Shown: positions 11,127 through 23,500 of the stretch, in pieces | How positions within the stretch are numbered: position 1 is the stretch's first letter | How the letters are laid out: every line of letters begins with the position of its first letter | DNA from: Phymatolithon calcareum | Taxonomy: Eukaryota; Rhodophyta; Florideophyceae; Hapalidiales | Direction: 5' to 3' | DNA: 64,000 nt | NCBI GenBank assembly: GCA_977006965.1 | Contig: OZ345360.1 | Location: 1,612,001 to 1,676,000, forward strand | Program-made: the position numbers and the translations under genes | The notes under the pieces: generated by a model | What the model was told of the DNA's origin: nothing | What the model saw: the letters and a program-made list of their open reading frames with translations, nothing else | Databases searched by the model: none

Positions 11127-11204
11127 TTCTACTTGAGCTGCATTGACCGTGATGTGAACAGAGTCGCCAGTATGGCCGTTTGTGAAGCCACGGAACTCTA
11201 CTAG
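11127..11204 (+). pseudogene. Possible Fanzor RuvC-III tail relic
   Basis: The frame reads SCIDRDVNRVASMAVC and ends at a TAG (11202-11204). This matches the order in the two clear Fanzor copies, where CS(V)xxIDRDVNGAHNI sits shortly before the stop. The zinc-finger part upstream is not recognisable. The match rests on about ten residues, so chance is possible. Confidence 0.4.
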
Positions 11205-12263
11205 CTACCCGTCCACTTTATCCCCTTATGAATAACAAGCTCTAATTTTCTTTTAGCAATACATATTCCGTCAGCGGAAAAAAGTCTCTGTTCCCCGAGC
11301 CGCTCAATGTTTTTGATAATGCACTGTCAGATCATTCGTATAAGAGCGCATTGCCAGACTCAGTGGCAGTTATTGGAGACGGACCCTAAATCTCTATATT
11401 CTCTAATTTTGGCTGAATAGGCCACACGCACCGCGGGAAGCATTCCTGGAGAACGTCCATTGGGCGATGTCACCAATCACATTCCACTGTCAGTGCAAAA
11501 CTTACGTCGCACAGACTGTCATCTGTCTCCTGCCCTTCCTCTCTGACCTCCAGGCCCATTGGCTACCTCTCGATTTGAGTCCTCCATCCCGTTTATTCCA
11601 CGCCTCACGCAGCGTGGTGGCTCAGCCTCTGTGCCATTACATAGTCATATTCTCAAGAGAGGAAATAAAGAATGCTTCTGGAGCCATTCGTGCTTGCTTT
11701 TCGTGCTTCACGATGGTCCTTTGCGGAAATTTTTGCAGATAGTGATCGAGCCCTGCAATCTTCAGCATTCGTCGAACCCGAAGAAACAGGATCCATGATT
11801 AAAGCCCACATTGCTTCGGGTGGTCCAGAAGGTAGAGAAGGCCGGCGAAAAGCCTTTGGCATCTCCGCCCCAATCTGCAATGCTACAAGGAAATGTGCTG
11901 GACTCTCCAATATCGAAATCCTTATGTGCATGGGACTGGTACAGATAATTCACCTGGCACCGTGAGCTTTGGTATTCACCTGCCGGATCTCTGTCCCCCT
12001 ACATAGATAGTGGCCGACTGGGACCAGACGTCTTCATACGATGGACAGTGCTACAGGATGGTGCCACTAAAACGAATCGATTTTCTGAAGCTTGCACGCC
12101 TCATTTCTCGAAAAGAAAGCTACTATGCCGCTTCATAGGCAAAGAAATGGAGGGAAGCTCGCAGTCTATCAATAAATTCGTAACACTCCATGGGGGAGGG
12201 CTATTTTCCTGACGCGCGGATGATCCTCACGTCAAGAAATTGGCCCTTCAGTTTGAAAATCGA
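11205..12263. other. No gene recognised
   Basis: Open frames of 60-97 codons on both strands (for example 11672-11965) overlap each other and show no known domain. Confidence 0.45.
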
Positions 12264-12779
12264 GGTGAGAACAGGGGTAGTGCCAATTCCATTGCTCGAC
12301 ATTGCTGTTTGTCGCGCAATTAAACAATTCAATTGCTCACTACGTTTAGTCAGCAATTCGGATTGCAATTTGAATACTTCCCGCAATAGTCAAGTTAATT
12401 GTTTATTCATGCCTCTTTTCCTAGGTGTACGAAACTTTCGTCTTCTGCGATAGCCTGTTCAACACGCTGGTTGACAACGCTAGACATAGCTTCCTTCACA
12501 GTTTGATCATCCCAATAAGAGCGGTTGATTGACGTGAATGGATATCTCGAGGCTGTTCGCGAAGGAGTTGAATTAGCTGCTGTACAACTTGTTTCGGCTT
12601 CGGTTTCGGAATAGGTAGTACCATGATTGGAAGAGCGAAATTTGTTTAGGTGTTGTCGACTGGGTCTGGTAGTGTGCTTTGGATAAATGTACGACTTCAC
12701 TTTTTATATTGACTCTTCTATCTGTCTTTTCAGAAACGGCACTCTAGACACTCATACCGTTATACTTGAACGGATGAAT

Positions 12780-12863
12780 GAATTCAACCATCCATGTGAT
12801 CGTTCTGCTGTAGTGGTCTGCGCAGACCATTACAATAGAACGAGCACATGGATGGTTGAATTC
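12780..12863. repeat. Loopless 42-bp palindrome inside the hAT element
   Basis: The arms start GAATTCAACCATCCATGTG and meet at the perfect centre GGTCTGCGCAGACC, with four mismatches over 42 pairs. Probably a foldback element nested in the hAT. Confidence 0.8.
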
Positions 12864-12914
12864 AGGAACGTTGTAACTGTATACAGTACGTAGAACTTTA
12901 CGTACCTAACACTA

Positions 12915-12984
12915 GGGGAGCACGGCAACATTTTGGCCCGATAGTTATTTAGTTGATTTGGGCCAAAATGGTGCAGTGCTCCCC
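12915..12984. repeat. Second foldback inside the hAT element
   Basis: GGGGAGCAC...CATTTTGGCCC pairs with GGGCCAAAATG...GTGCTCCCC around an AT-rich loop of about 20 bases. The arms have two small bulges. Confidence 0.7.
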
Positions 12985-13469
12985 CGGTGAACGCTTATAC
13001 TGGCCCGAGTTATATAATAAAATTAGATGCTACCGACAAACAATTACCACGTGCTACGCATGATACATTTGAAGTGATCGTTATTTCCTTCAACTCAACC
13101 TACCGACCAGCAATTCGAATTGCAATTCTTCATCAGAACCCAATTTGGGTCGAATTGCTATGAATTGCAATTAATTGCAATAGCAATGGATTGCGCACGA
13201 CCCCTGGGTGAGAACGACTAGAAATTGCTTCCAGGCCATCCACGATCACATTTCCCACCTTTTAGCGATGGATTTCATGTGGAAATACCTTGATTCCTAC
13301 TCTTATTACATTGCTCTCAGCCCTACATCTTAATCTATAAATTTCATGTCGTTCTTCCTCTTCCCACTCTTGTCAACATTTTATACTACTTCGACCCGAT
13401 TGTCTATATCCACGTTCCGAATACAGTACAGTAATACCTCGATAAATGGATCTAAGAATTTAGAATTTA

Positions 13470-13980
13470 CAGTCAAACCTCGATAATGGCACTTCAATTT
13501 TTGGATATCCTCGATTTTGAGAAGGAACATGTGCTCCACGAATACAGTATCTTCGTAAATTTAACCAAAATTAATGATTATTCGAAACCTCGAGTTGCAG
13601 AATACATTCCACTGACAGTCACGGCGCCTATCTTTAATTTTGGTTATATTTTTGCTACATGGCATGGTGCGTATCTTCACAAGAATAATACTGTAAACTA
13701 TGCGCATTACATTAAGCTTGCCCTCGAGCGTCATGCGCAAAGAGTGAAGATGCAGCTACCCACAGTGCAGTTAAAAGGCTTGCAGCATCGTCGCAACGAC
13801 CTGAGGAGACCTCAAGAAGTCGGGAATCTCCGATTTTTCAACAAGGATTGATGATGCAATGATCACCTATAGTACACGTGTTTAGATGAATTTATGATTG
13901 AACACTCGACTTCAGAATATCCTCTATTCCAGAATATTGAACGTTTCCATTTTGCCCATCCAATTATCGAGGATTGACTG
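13470..13980. mobile_element. pogo/Tigger-like (Tc1-mariner superfamily) MITE, 511 bp
   Basis: Ends are CAGTCAAACCTCGATAATGG (left) and CAGTCAATCCTCGATAATTG (right, reverse complement), flanked by TA at 13468-13469 and 13981-13982. CAGTCAAACCTCGATA-type ends and TA duplication are those of pogo/Tigger elements. A related end, CAGTAATACCTCGATAAATGG, lies just outside at about 13430. The internal 121-codon frame (13486-13851) starts within the TIR and shows no transposase motif, so I do not call it a gene. Confidence 0.82.
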
Positions 13981-14154
13981 TACACGGTCCTCAGCATGTA
14001 CTCGCATATTTGATTTCTTCAATGAAAACTGGACATCCACCCCATCCGGTTTATAGAAAACTTGATATATTCTACCCTGTGAAAGACAGAAAGTAGAAAA
14101 TAATTTTCTAATAAATCCAGGTCAAACAAACTGCACCATTGACGATAAATTTTA

Positions 14155-14861
14155 GAGGAAATTACTAAAATGACCACGAGGCACATGTGGAATTATGATA
14201 TCGATAATTTCTGCCAGCACTCCGCTCACGGTCCAGTTTCTAGGTCCGTTCGTACCTTGTGCTCATTTACAGTGATATGAGGTGCCGTAGCCCGAAAATA
14301 TTCTTTACAATTCTTGGTTTTCCCATCTTTTACGAAATTGTTTTGCAAATCATGGTCTGTCTGCCTATCTTTTCGCGAAGACAGCAAACTTTCCCTCAAT
14401 TTTTGGATGACGGCAAATCCAACACAAAATTCTGTCTGCGCTGTCTTCGCGTCTTAGCCCTATTCCAAAGTCAGTTTTGTCCACCCGTGGTGCACTTAAT
14501 GTATAGAGATTCGAAATTTTTCGCAGCACAAAATTGCGTTTCATACCTATTTTGTCACTCAAAAATGGGCTCATCCAACCAAGAGTCTCCATGTGGCATT
14601 CGCATCCATGACGTAGCGTGTTCACCGAGCAAAGGCCCATCACGTGCGGGATACTGTACTGTACGTAACAAACCAAGGCATAATAAGCGGTCATGTATGG
14701 AACTTGTCCAGCCCTAACGGCCCTCTTAGATTTCATTTTGAAAATAGATAAAGTTATTTTCTGGCCCGGCAGAAATCAGCTGACCCACTTGCACAATGCT
14801 GACAGAACAGAGCAATGTCATAACACTACTGGTGCTTCGTGGTCATTTTAGTAATTTCCTC
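14155..14861. mobile_element. TA-flanked TIR element, 707 bp
   Basis: GAGGAAATTACTAAAATGAC followed by CACGAGGCAC (14155-14184) is repeated inverted at 14832-14861 with one difference. TA flanks both ends (14153-14154, 14862-14863), pointing to a Tc1/mariner-like non-autonomous element. The frames inside (14259-14717, 14365-14736) overlap on opposite strands and show no transposase motif. Confidence 0.8.
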
Positions 14862-14863
14862 TA

Positions 14864-15513
14864 TTCATTTTACTGAGGTTACCCGGTGCCCCCTTGACGG
14901 AGTAAGCGACAATGCAAGTTTTCGTGCGTCTGGAATGTTGAAAATGCGATTAACCGCGTTTGGCAAGACATTAAAAATGCCCAGACATAGTATTCAATGT
15001 AGTAATGGATTTTTAGCATTTAATTCTTCTCTGAGGCAGGTTTTTGCAGGAGTTGGGGCTGCTGTGGAAAATCGGGCAAAGATATGCTCGCCGATGGTAC
15101 TGTAGCTGTGGTCCTCATGGGTAAGCCCGCGATAAAGGAGGGTGCATTCGTAACAGTGGGAATATTGGTGCTGACGCGACAAGGATGGGAGATTATTGGA
15201 CGGCAATGAATTTGATTTATTCTGAAAAATGTGCACTTTTTTCAAGAAAAACAATGCTACGGTAAATTTAGTCGGCTATCGTGACGAGTGCGACGCAGTT
15301 TTTAGCAGAAACCTGATAGGTACTGGAGAGAGAACTTGTATCATAGGGAGTGCAGCAGTTGCCATAGCAACTATTGCACTCCCTAAATTGCAATTTACCC
15401 TACTGCTGTACATAGGAAAATCTTCAAATTACGCTACAGTAGCAAATTCCGCGGCCACCAAAGTCGGCCCTTGCTTCGGCCGATTCGGTTGAATTATCGG
15501 CAACCAAGAAGCT
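14864..15513. other. Gene-free stretch upstream of the 271-aa gene, with a 40-bp palindrome
   Basis: 15345-15384 is an inverted repeat (AGGGAGTGCA...TGCACTCCCT, 17-bp arms, 2 mismatches), about 130 bases before the next start codon. The rest holds no recognisable gene; the promoter of the following gene should be here by position. Confidence 0.45.
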
Positions 15514-16329
15514 ATGGCGGAAGATGCAAATTCAGCTGCGGATGTGTTCATCGCCTTATCGGAAGAGGAGCTGCGTGAGCTCATTAATCCCGTGGATGCG
15601 GACGATCCACCGTCGTTGGACAGCTTTGCGAAGGAGGCCGGCAAGACGCTGTGCTTTCAAGTAAAAAGCGATAATGAGAAGAAGAGCGTGATCCTGCAAC
15701 AGACGGGGAAATTCGACTGGTGGAATAGGCTGAATGCAAAAGTAGGTGTTGGGTACAAGAAAGTGGTTAATGTTGAGACGGAGCCACGTCTCCAAAGGCT
15801 CTGCCTTGAATGCGATTGTTTGTCGGGCCTGCGTAACGCGCTGCGAGACCTGCGTGCTGCTCGGGTAGATGCGAAATCAGTTGGTACAAAAGGCAAGCAG
15901 GCCGCAAAGGATATCGGCACGTGGGAGCTTGCATCTGCTATTGTCATTACGCAGACCGCGCTCTGCAAACTGCGCGTCAGAGGCAATTTTATTCGCTGGT
16001 GCGAACAGGACATGAAGATCGCGGACGGGTTCAAGGTGGACGTTCCGGTATGCATCAGGGCCGGTTGCGCTGTGGATGTCAGCGATACCACGTTCATGGT
16101 GCAGGTTGATGACGGATTGATGATTTCCATGGATGATGTCGGGCGAGTGCCGAAACTCTACAATGGTAAGCAGCTTGTTTGTGCTCAGTATGAGCGCCTG
16201 GAATGGACCGAAAACGGGAAGGTCGATGAGCTCAAGTCGCAATGGGATGTAGGTGCGATTGGACTGGATAGTGCGGACGACCATGTGCACAAGTTTTCGG
16301 CATCTACAGTGACGATGTATCTAAGTTAA
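15514..16329 (+). CDS. Conserved-looking hypothetical protein, 271 aa
   Basis: I do not recognise this protein. It is a single clean frame with ATG in a good context (AAGCTATGGCGG) and an acidic N-terminus, MAEDANSAADVFIALSEEEL. A mixed alpha/beta body follows, with six or so cysteines scattered in the middle (LCLECDC, ALCKLR, RWCEQD, VCIRAGC). The C-terminal half looks beta-rich (FMVQVDDGLMISMDDVG). No signal peptide or membrane segment, so probably soluble. Base composition is more GC-rich and more codon-like than the flanks, which supports a real gene. Nothing nearby suggests a partner. It could also be an old transposon- or virus-derived gene. Confidence 0.65.
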   Translation: MAEDANSAADVFIALSEEELRELINPVDADDPPSLDSFAKEAGKTLCFQVKSDNEKKSVILQQTGKFDWWNRLNAKVGVGYKKVVNVETEPRLQRLCLECDCLSGLRNALRDLRAARVDAKSVGTKGKQAAKDIGTWELASAIVITQTALCKLRVRGNFIRWCEQDMKIADGFKVDVPVCIRAGCAVDVSDTTFMVQVDDGLMISMDDVGRVPKLYNGKQLVCAQYERLEWTENGKVDELKSQWDVGAIGLDSADDHVHKFSASTVTMYLS

Positions 16330-17533
16330 ATCGAACGATCAATCCGTATTGTACCTGAAAATATATTCTTGTGTTCGACACAAGGTGTCGAGTAGGCATT
16401 TGTCGATCACCTGAAATGTATAACACGTATGCAGGCTTATAGACTATTGCGTGGGACGACGAAAGTCATTTCAAAAATTGCAATCTCACGGTGGTAGTCG
16501 CTCGAACTCAGAATGATCTCTCTTCTGTTTCTGCTCAATACTCTATGCCATACTGAGAGACTATGCAAGAAATAGACACCGGATGATGAAGAAATAAACT
16601 GTACATAAAATTATGCACCGGGCTCCCGTGCTGAGCACTGAGTTACTCGGGACGAGCGCTTTCACATGGTACACGATTTCGTCTCGAGACAAAATCGAGT
16701 GTGTACAGTACACAAATGGCGGTCCACTCAGCTATGTTCGTATGGTACTCTGCGAACACATGAAGGTTGTTTTTTAAAACAAATACAGCAAATGCTTTCT
16801 TTAAAATACTTGCGGTACTTTCGTTCAGAAAATCGTTGATATGTACGAAAGCAGATATCCAGGTCCAATGCGCATTGGACCTGAATATCTGCTTTCGTAG
16901 ATGGACATCCGGTTATCAAGGATTGACCCGGTGGCACGCCAATCATACTGTAAGCTAATGTTGGTCAAAAGTCTGGAAACGTTCTGCACGGTACTGTACA
17001 TATTTCAATTCGCACAGTGGAAGTATAGTTTCAAAAAATATCTTACTTCTAGCTATTCCAATCATTCCGTTATGAATTTCCTTTGAGATCTTGAATCGGC
17101 CAATAAGCTTCATGTTTTGGTCGACTTGCAGTGCTCATGGATTCACCCAGCTGACCGTTTGACAAGTTAAAAATTAGTGCAATTTATGAAAGTTGCAACA
17201 TACTCGTGGAGGGACTTTCACGAACAGCCCCGTCTCCATACAGTATCATAGTGCTTATCGCTAAACAGTAATCGAGCGAGGTGGCCCGCACGGTGCCAGG
17301 AAGTGCAGAGCGCCACATTGGTGACTCACGGATGGGCCTGAACGTTCGGGAAAGTACACACTCTTTTCCCTGTTTCTCGTTTTTGCCAGAACAACCTCGG
17401 CTCTGTGCTCTGCGCAGTGGATCTGGAAGGGGCGGACTTGGCAGGAGCGGACTCACGAGCCATTTGTTCGCAGCGCGTCTCGCCACCTTGAGCGCCGCGC
17501 CGAAGGTCCCGATACCGACCGACAACCAAAATC
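16330..17533. other. Intergenic region before Piezo; no gene recognised
   Basis: It contains the 16844-16899 palindrome and CGATTTCGTCTCGAGAC-type partial dyads near 16675. The last 250 bases are GC-richer and probably hold the Piezo promoter and leader. Confidence 0.45.
16844..16899. repeat. Loopless 28-bp palindrome
   Basis: TACGAAAGCAGATATCCAGG and on to the centre CCAATGCGCATTGG, then the complement, with a single mismatch (C/T) in 28 pairs and no loop. No other copy was seen in this window. Confidence 0.85.
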
Positions 17534-20500
17534 ATGGTGAAACATGACTCTGCGGCACTGCTTCTGCTGCGATTCTTCCTCCCGGCTGCCCTGCTCTTCG
17601 CGACGTGTTTCGTCTTCACAATACCTAGCCTGCCCTATTTCGTTGCATTTCTCGCACAGCATTTCCGACCACGCTATGAAGTCACCAAACACAATTTTCC
17701 CTACGTCTACCTTCTTCTACTCGCCGTTTATTCTGCTCTTTCCGTCATCGCCCACATCGTGCTCGCTGCTTTGGTCGCTAAAGATGTCGTCGACACCTCC
17801 CAGTTCGCGGCTCTGGCTCACGCACTAGCCATCCCTGATTACAAAGGGTCACCCTGGCTGTCAGTTAAACTCCTTCTCGCTCCAATTGTGGTTCTGTTCT
17901 TCTCGTGCTTGACCTTGAGGTCTTCCACCCCTGACGGGGAAGAGCGCTTCTTGACATTCGGCAAACGAAAACGTAGAAGAAGTTCAGACGACGACGACGA
18001 AACCGATTCTTCTCGCCCGTCGCAATCGTTTCTCGACGGAGTAAAAGATGGCCCTCCGTCATCCTTCGAGGACGGGGACAGCTCCAGCGGAGAGCGAGTC
18101 GTCATCACCAAATTTACGAGACACATGGCAGGTCGCGGCGGTATCTTCTGGACAACCATTGCGTGCGGCTTTACTGGCCTTTCGTATTCCAGTCTCCTCA
18201 CCTTAATCTTTTTGGCAGTTTTCGCTTTCGTCATTGTCGTGTGGGCTTTCCGAATTAATCGGTTGCATCCACTACGACTGCAGCGTGCATGTGTGGTTTG
18301 CGTGAAATCTTTTCGCATTTTCGTCATGCTCTACCTCTTTTTCATTGTCTCGCTGCAAAATGAGTGGTTCCTCTCTTTCATTCAGAGCAAGGAACCGGCT
18401 GCACAGTCGGTTAAAAAAGTATTTCGCCTCATTGGGTTTGTCCCTCTGGATACGTCGAAGGTCGAGGGCTGGGCATACGTGACCGCATTTTGCGCTGCCG
18501 TAGCCGTCTATGTATTCAGTGGCATCTTCATCTATGCGCTCAAGGATTTGATTAACGATCGAAAGTTTAAAAACGACCTGGACGAAGAAGAAATGGGCAG
18601 CATTCGTGCCCAGCAAGTTGGCTACAAATTGTCGTACTATGAAACCCAATTTTTGTATACCGTTCTTCATCTATCCTCGCTCGGCCTGCTTATCTGGTCT
18701 CTCGTGTTCCCCGGCTTATTAACTCTTCCAATGTTGTTCTCCGCATTGGCCTATTTCGCGAGCAGCGGAGTTCGCAGCGCCCGCTTCTTCGACAAAATTA
18801 TCGTATACGCTATCCTTTTGCAAATAGCCCACTTTCTGTTTGTGGCCATCACCACTGCGTTTGACCTTCCCAAAAGGTCGGCCGTTATTTGGCTGCTAGG
18901 ACTCCGCTCATTCCAGCCGCAGTTTACAATGAATCTTGTGCAGGCCCTTGCACTAGGCCTGTTTTGCACAAACATCTTTTGCAAAAGATATATTCGACAC
19001 CAGAACCGGCGAGGCAGCAGAACCGGAGGCAAAAAAGAACCTTTGGGTTTCCAAGACTTTTTCCGAAACGCCGAATTCTCCGCAACGGCCAAGAAGCAGC
19101 GCGCCTTGTACACCACGATGAAAGTTGTTCTGGACCAAATCGCACTCACGTGCCTGTACTTATCTGGCGGAGCGAAGGCGTCCGCGTTGAACTCTTTCTT
19201 TATTATAAGTCTTTGCGTATTGTGTTTCTGTCAAGCTTTTGGCGTGACTCGTCGACAAAAGGTCATGCTCTTTCTGTGGACAATTGTGTTGACATATTCA
19301 ACCGCGTTTTTGTTCATCACGTGCACAGTTTGCCCAGCGATTTCATTATTTAATCCGGGAAAGTGTACCATGGAGTCCATCGGCGTATTCCCCGCGTCGA
19401 GTCTGCAAGTTGTGGCGTACACTGCCACTCTTGTTTTTTCGGCAATTCAAGTTCATTTCACTTGGTCAACATCACAATCAGATTCCGAAAATCAGGCAGG
19501 CTCACTTGAGGACTTCAAATCCCGTTTTTGGCAGACAACTCGCAGGTACTTTTTGTTTCTAGCGTACGTCGCGCTGCTTGTATATCCGTTGGTTTACCCC
19601 GCCAATTTCCTGTCGTATGGATATGTTCTGTTTCTGGCCATAAGCATTTTGGTCGAGTTGCTAGGACCTTTGATTCGACCCGGCAGTCCGAGTGTTCGTC
19701 CGCTCATCAGGGCGTACTGGCCCACTGTTGTCTTGTTTTCAACATGTGCCCTGTTCTCTCGCTATCTTCATCGTTTTAACATCGTCAATTCTCTCTTTGC
19801 GACAAAATGGGTTTTTGGATTGCAGAGAGGTATAAGTGGATTTCAGTTCACCTCCGGTGATGCCTCAATACTTATCATTGTGTCCCTTCAAGGAAGGTTA
19901 TTCGGCATTGATGCGTTGTTGAAGAGTATGCGTCGTGACGAATCTGACGAAGATGAGGAAGATGGACCCATAGACTCCAACTCCCCACTGGATGCTCTAG
20001 GTTTGCCAAGCAACTCTGCCGCTCTAAGTAGACTCTCCACTGGTCTAGGAGTGCCTTCCATGCTCTCGGAACGAGGAACTGGTTTCAATCGAGGAACGCT
20101 TTCTGTTGGTAGTGCAATTCCTCCTCTGGAATCTCCAGCGCCCAGTTCGGCTGGTATGGATTTGCATCGACGACGTGATATCCTCGGCAGTGGAATCGAC
20201 TCAACCACTCGAAACTTGGAAGATCGAGCTTCCATCGCAATGCGCGCATTCCCCACAGGGCGCTTGACAACCGTGAGAGACGACACCAGCAGCGTTCGAA
20301 GGGTGGCTATAGCCGACAGAGAGCGACTTAACCAGTTTGCACAAGTTATCAAAAATTGGAGAATGAGCCTTCCAGTGAAGCAGACCGAAAAACTACTTCA
20401 CAATGCATACGACTACACAATTGCCATAGTAAGGAATGTGCTGCTTCGTTACAGTTACGTCTTGGAAGCATGTGCAATTTTGGCCGCGGCAGTTTGGCTA

Positions 20501-23500
20501 CCTGGGTTTTCACTATTCGGGGCGGTTTATTCGATAATGGGATGCGTTTTGCTCTTGTCCGAGCAGGCTTTCGTTGACGTTCGGGTAAATTGGCGAAGTC
20601 AGCGTATCGTTCGGATCCCAAGATATCGGATGACGAAGATACTTCCAATTGTATTGGCAATTCTTTCGTTTGCGCTCATGTCCGGCCAGTATGTCTATTC
20701 CATCATTGCGGAAATTCATCAGACAGCTCCGGGGTATATTCTTGAATATGTCGGGTTTCAAAAGTCAATAAGAATCCCAATCGATCAGAAGGCTATGCTG
20801 GCTCATGTGTTGGTATTTGTAACCGCCTTTCTTCAACGTGTTGCAGTGACATGGGCAGCAAAGGACGCTGAAAAGATCAGCGAAGAAGAAAGACAGGCGA
20901 TCATCCTTCCAGGGCCAGTGCGAAGCCAAGAAGAACTTGGCGAGGCCGTGCAGATTGGAGAAGTACTTTCCGGGGTCGGCGGAATACGTGTTCCTCCGCC
21001 ATCTCGAGTTCCAATGAGTTCCCCTGGACATTTGCAGGACACAGAAATACAGCCAGGGAACGTTTTCAGTGCTGAACCTCTGGGACCGCAAAAATTTGGC
21101 ACTCTACGCTCCTTAGGCTTGCAACAAGCGGCACCCATTTCCTCCGAGTTTTCGATTCCCGACTTTTCGTCTAACCCGATGTCGCACTTAGAAGGAATGG
21201 GGATTCCGTCTGACGGAACGTCGGATTCTTCGGAACTCGAGTATGTATCGCGTGGATTTGCTGGGAGAGCAATTGAAACAGCCAAGCACTGGTTGTCGAA
21301 GGCATACGGGTTAGCTTGGGAAATTGCCTCGCTGCTTTCTCCTTTCTGGCAGAAGTATGGATTTGACGTCACATTTATGTATCTGGTCATCGGTGGGGCG
21401 TTTACAAGGACTTCGTTTTCCGTCATCTACATTGCGTTGGTCATGGCACTGAGCGGAATTCAAAGAAAGAGAATTCAACGGCATTGGCATCATATAACTC
21501 TTCTCTTGGCGTCTCTCGTCTTGTTGCAATATTTTCTTACGCTTGGTATACCGAGACCAGTGTCGTCCGATACGGAAAACTGTTCGTTGCAAAACTGTTG
21601 GCGTGTCTGGTTGTACATTGATGCCGGCAATCAATCACTCGAGCGGAAATGGGACGTGACGTTTGCATTCTTAGCAGTCATTTGCGCTTCCATTACTCTT
21701 AACGCTGTTTCACCTGGTGCACGAGGCTTTTCGTATTGGTTCAAGAAGTCGCTTCCATCATCCGCTGATGATCCAAGCCGATCGCAAAGTTCTTCGCAAA
21801 GTACTCAAATTGATGGCACTGTTCTTGTCGGAGAGGACGTCGCACTGAGCGAGCCTCAGATATATCTGACGAATGTTGAAAGCAACGCAGCAGGTTCTCG
21901 GTTTTTTGGTGAGTCTCAAAGAATGTCAAGTGGGAATGCCCTTCGATTAAGTGCCGCACATGCCGTAACCCGTTCTGAAGTGTTTGACAACACTGCGTTC
22001 AGACACACTGACGATACGGAACGTGGTCTGGCGCACATGCTGTTCAGGCGAACGTCAGGTGATGACGACTTCACACAACGGCCGATATCAACGAAGAACT
22101 TCATTAAGCTGAGTTGGATGCGTTTTGCTGGCTCACTCGTACAGCTTTACATGTTCGCCGCATCTGTTTTCGTTACAAGCATTTTCAGTGGAGTTCTTTT
22201 GCTGCTGTCTTTTTACTTCATGTTTCAGTTCACCAATGTGCATTTCAAGAAGTCCAAGTTTTTCATTGTTCGCTTTTATGTTTTGTCCTTTGTCTTCATC
22301 CTCGTGGCGTATCAAGCTCCGTTTGATAGCCGTGGCAAATGGGGGGAATGGGCGAAAACTCTTGGGCTGTACAAAACAAACGCTGTGTCGGACCGAACCG
22401 GTCTAATCCTGCTGTACCTCATGGTGTCGGTGTGGTTCATCTGCCAAATGCAGAGTCGCATTTACGAGAGCAGCAGTTTTCAGTATGTCGTGAAATTTGG
22501 AGACGAAGACGCAAACGTTCGCTTCAAGAGAGCAGTGCATGAGCATAATACTCGAAAGTACGAGCACATGTTGGGGCGGAACAAGAACTATCGAGCACGG
22601 CAGGCACGGGAAGGGCGCTTGGAACGCTTGAAAAAGTTGAAGTCTTCCAGTAGATCTGTTGACGCTTTGTACAAAGTATGTGTCGAAGACGAGATCGAAG
22701 TGCTTCGAAGCAAAGTGAAAGCCAAGGAAGGGAAGGGACACAAATTTTCTTCTCACGTGAAAAATGAGGATAAAGAGAGAGAAGAGAAGACAGACGAAGG
22801 AAGGATTCGCATCGTGCTCCGCTTCTTGTTTCGCGGAAGAGCTTGGCGGAAATATTTAAGTCATCCTCTTATTTCCGAGTTTCATGTGTTTATCTCTCGG
22901 TATTCCGGGCTATCCGTGTATTTCACGATGCTTCTTGCAGCCGTGGTCAACCCGAGTCAGCTTACGGCGCTGTATCCCCTCGTCGTATTTCTGTATTTGA
23001 TTTTGGAGCAACCGCGACCACCGAAGCAAGTTTGGCAGTTCTTAATGTACTACGTTTGCCTCATCATAACTGGCAAGTACGTTGTCAGGCGTGCTGCACC
23101 CTGCAATAGCAACTTTTTTCTGCCTCAAGAAAAAGCTAGTGGGCTATGCGAGCTTGGAGCTGGTGTGTTTTTCGACATTCTGATTTTCCTTTCTTTGTTA
23201 TGGCACCGCACCGTGCTGTATTATCGTGGACTGTGGGATCTTCAATCAAGTGAAGAAGACATGTTACTCAGCAACAAAATTCATGGAAAACAGACGAACA
23301 CAAATCCCGAGATGGAAATGTCACAATTGCCTCCAGCTGAAGACGATGACGCCTTGTTGTTGACTCCGCAATCACCGGTTTTCTTCATGACGGAAAAATC
23401 GCCGAATCGGAGAAGCTTAGACGTTATTTCTGCCGACCAACAGTGTAGCGATGTTGGGGAAGTTCTGAAAAGGGCGCGAGCAAGCATCGTATCACTGGTG

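Larger units (their letters stand above)
12272..13206. mobile_element. Non-autonomous hAT element (935 bp) with exact 8-bp target-site duplication
   Basis: The termini CAGGGGTAGTGCCAATTCCA (left) and CAGGGGTCGTGCGCAATCCA (right, reverse complement) continue with TTGCT in both, giving 25-bp TIRs with 4 differences. GGTGAGAA flanks the element on both sides (12264-12271 and 13207-13214). CAGGG ends plus an 8-bp duplication are the hAT signature. AATTG/CAATT motifs are dense near both ends, as in hAT subterminal transposase sites. No transposase is present. Two foldbacks lie inside. Confidence 0.88.

Noticed and set aside
12407-12700. 97-codon minus-strand frame inside the hAT element
   Set aside because: No BED finger, catalytic or dimerisation motif; the element looks non-autonomous.
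13486-13851. 121-codon plus-strand frame
   Set aside because: It begins inside the terminal inverted repeat of the pogo-like MITE and has no transposase or other motif.
15358-15371. GTTGCCATAGCAAC looks like a canonical RFX X-box upstream of the 271-aa gene
   Set aside because: It is the centre of a 40-bp palindrome and explained by it. If the host is a red alga, cilia and RFX targets are not expected.
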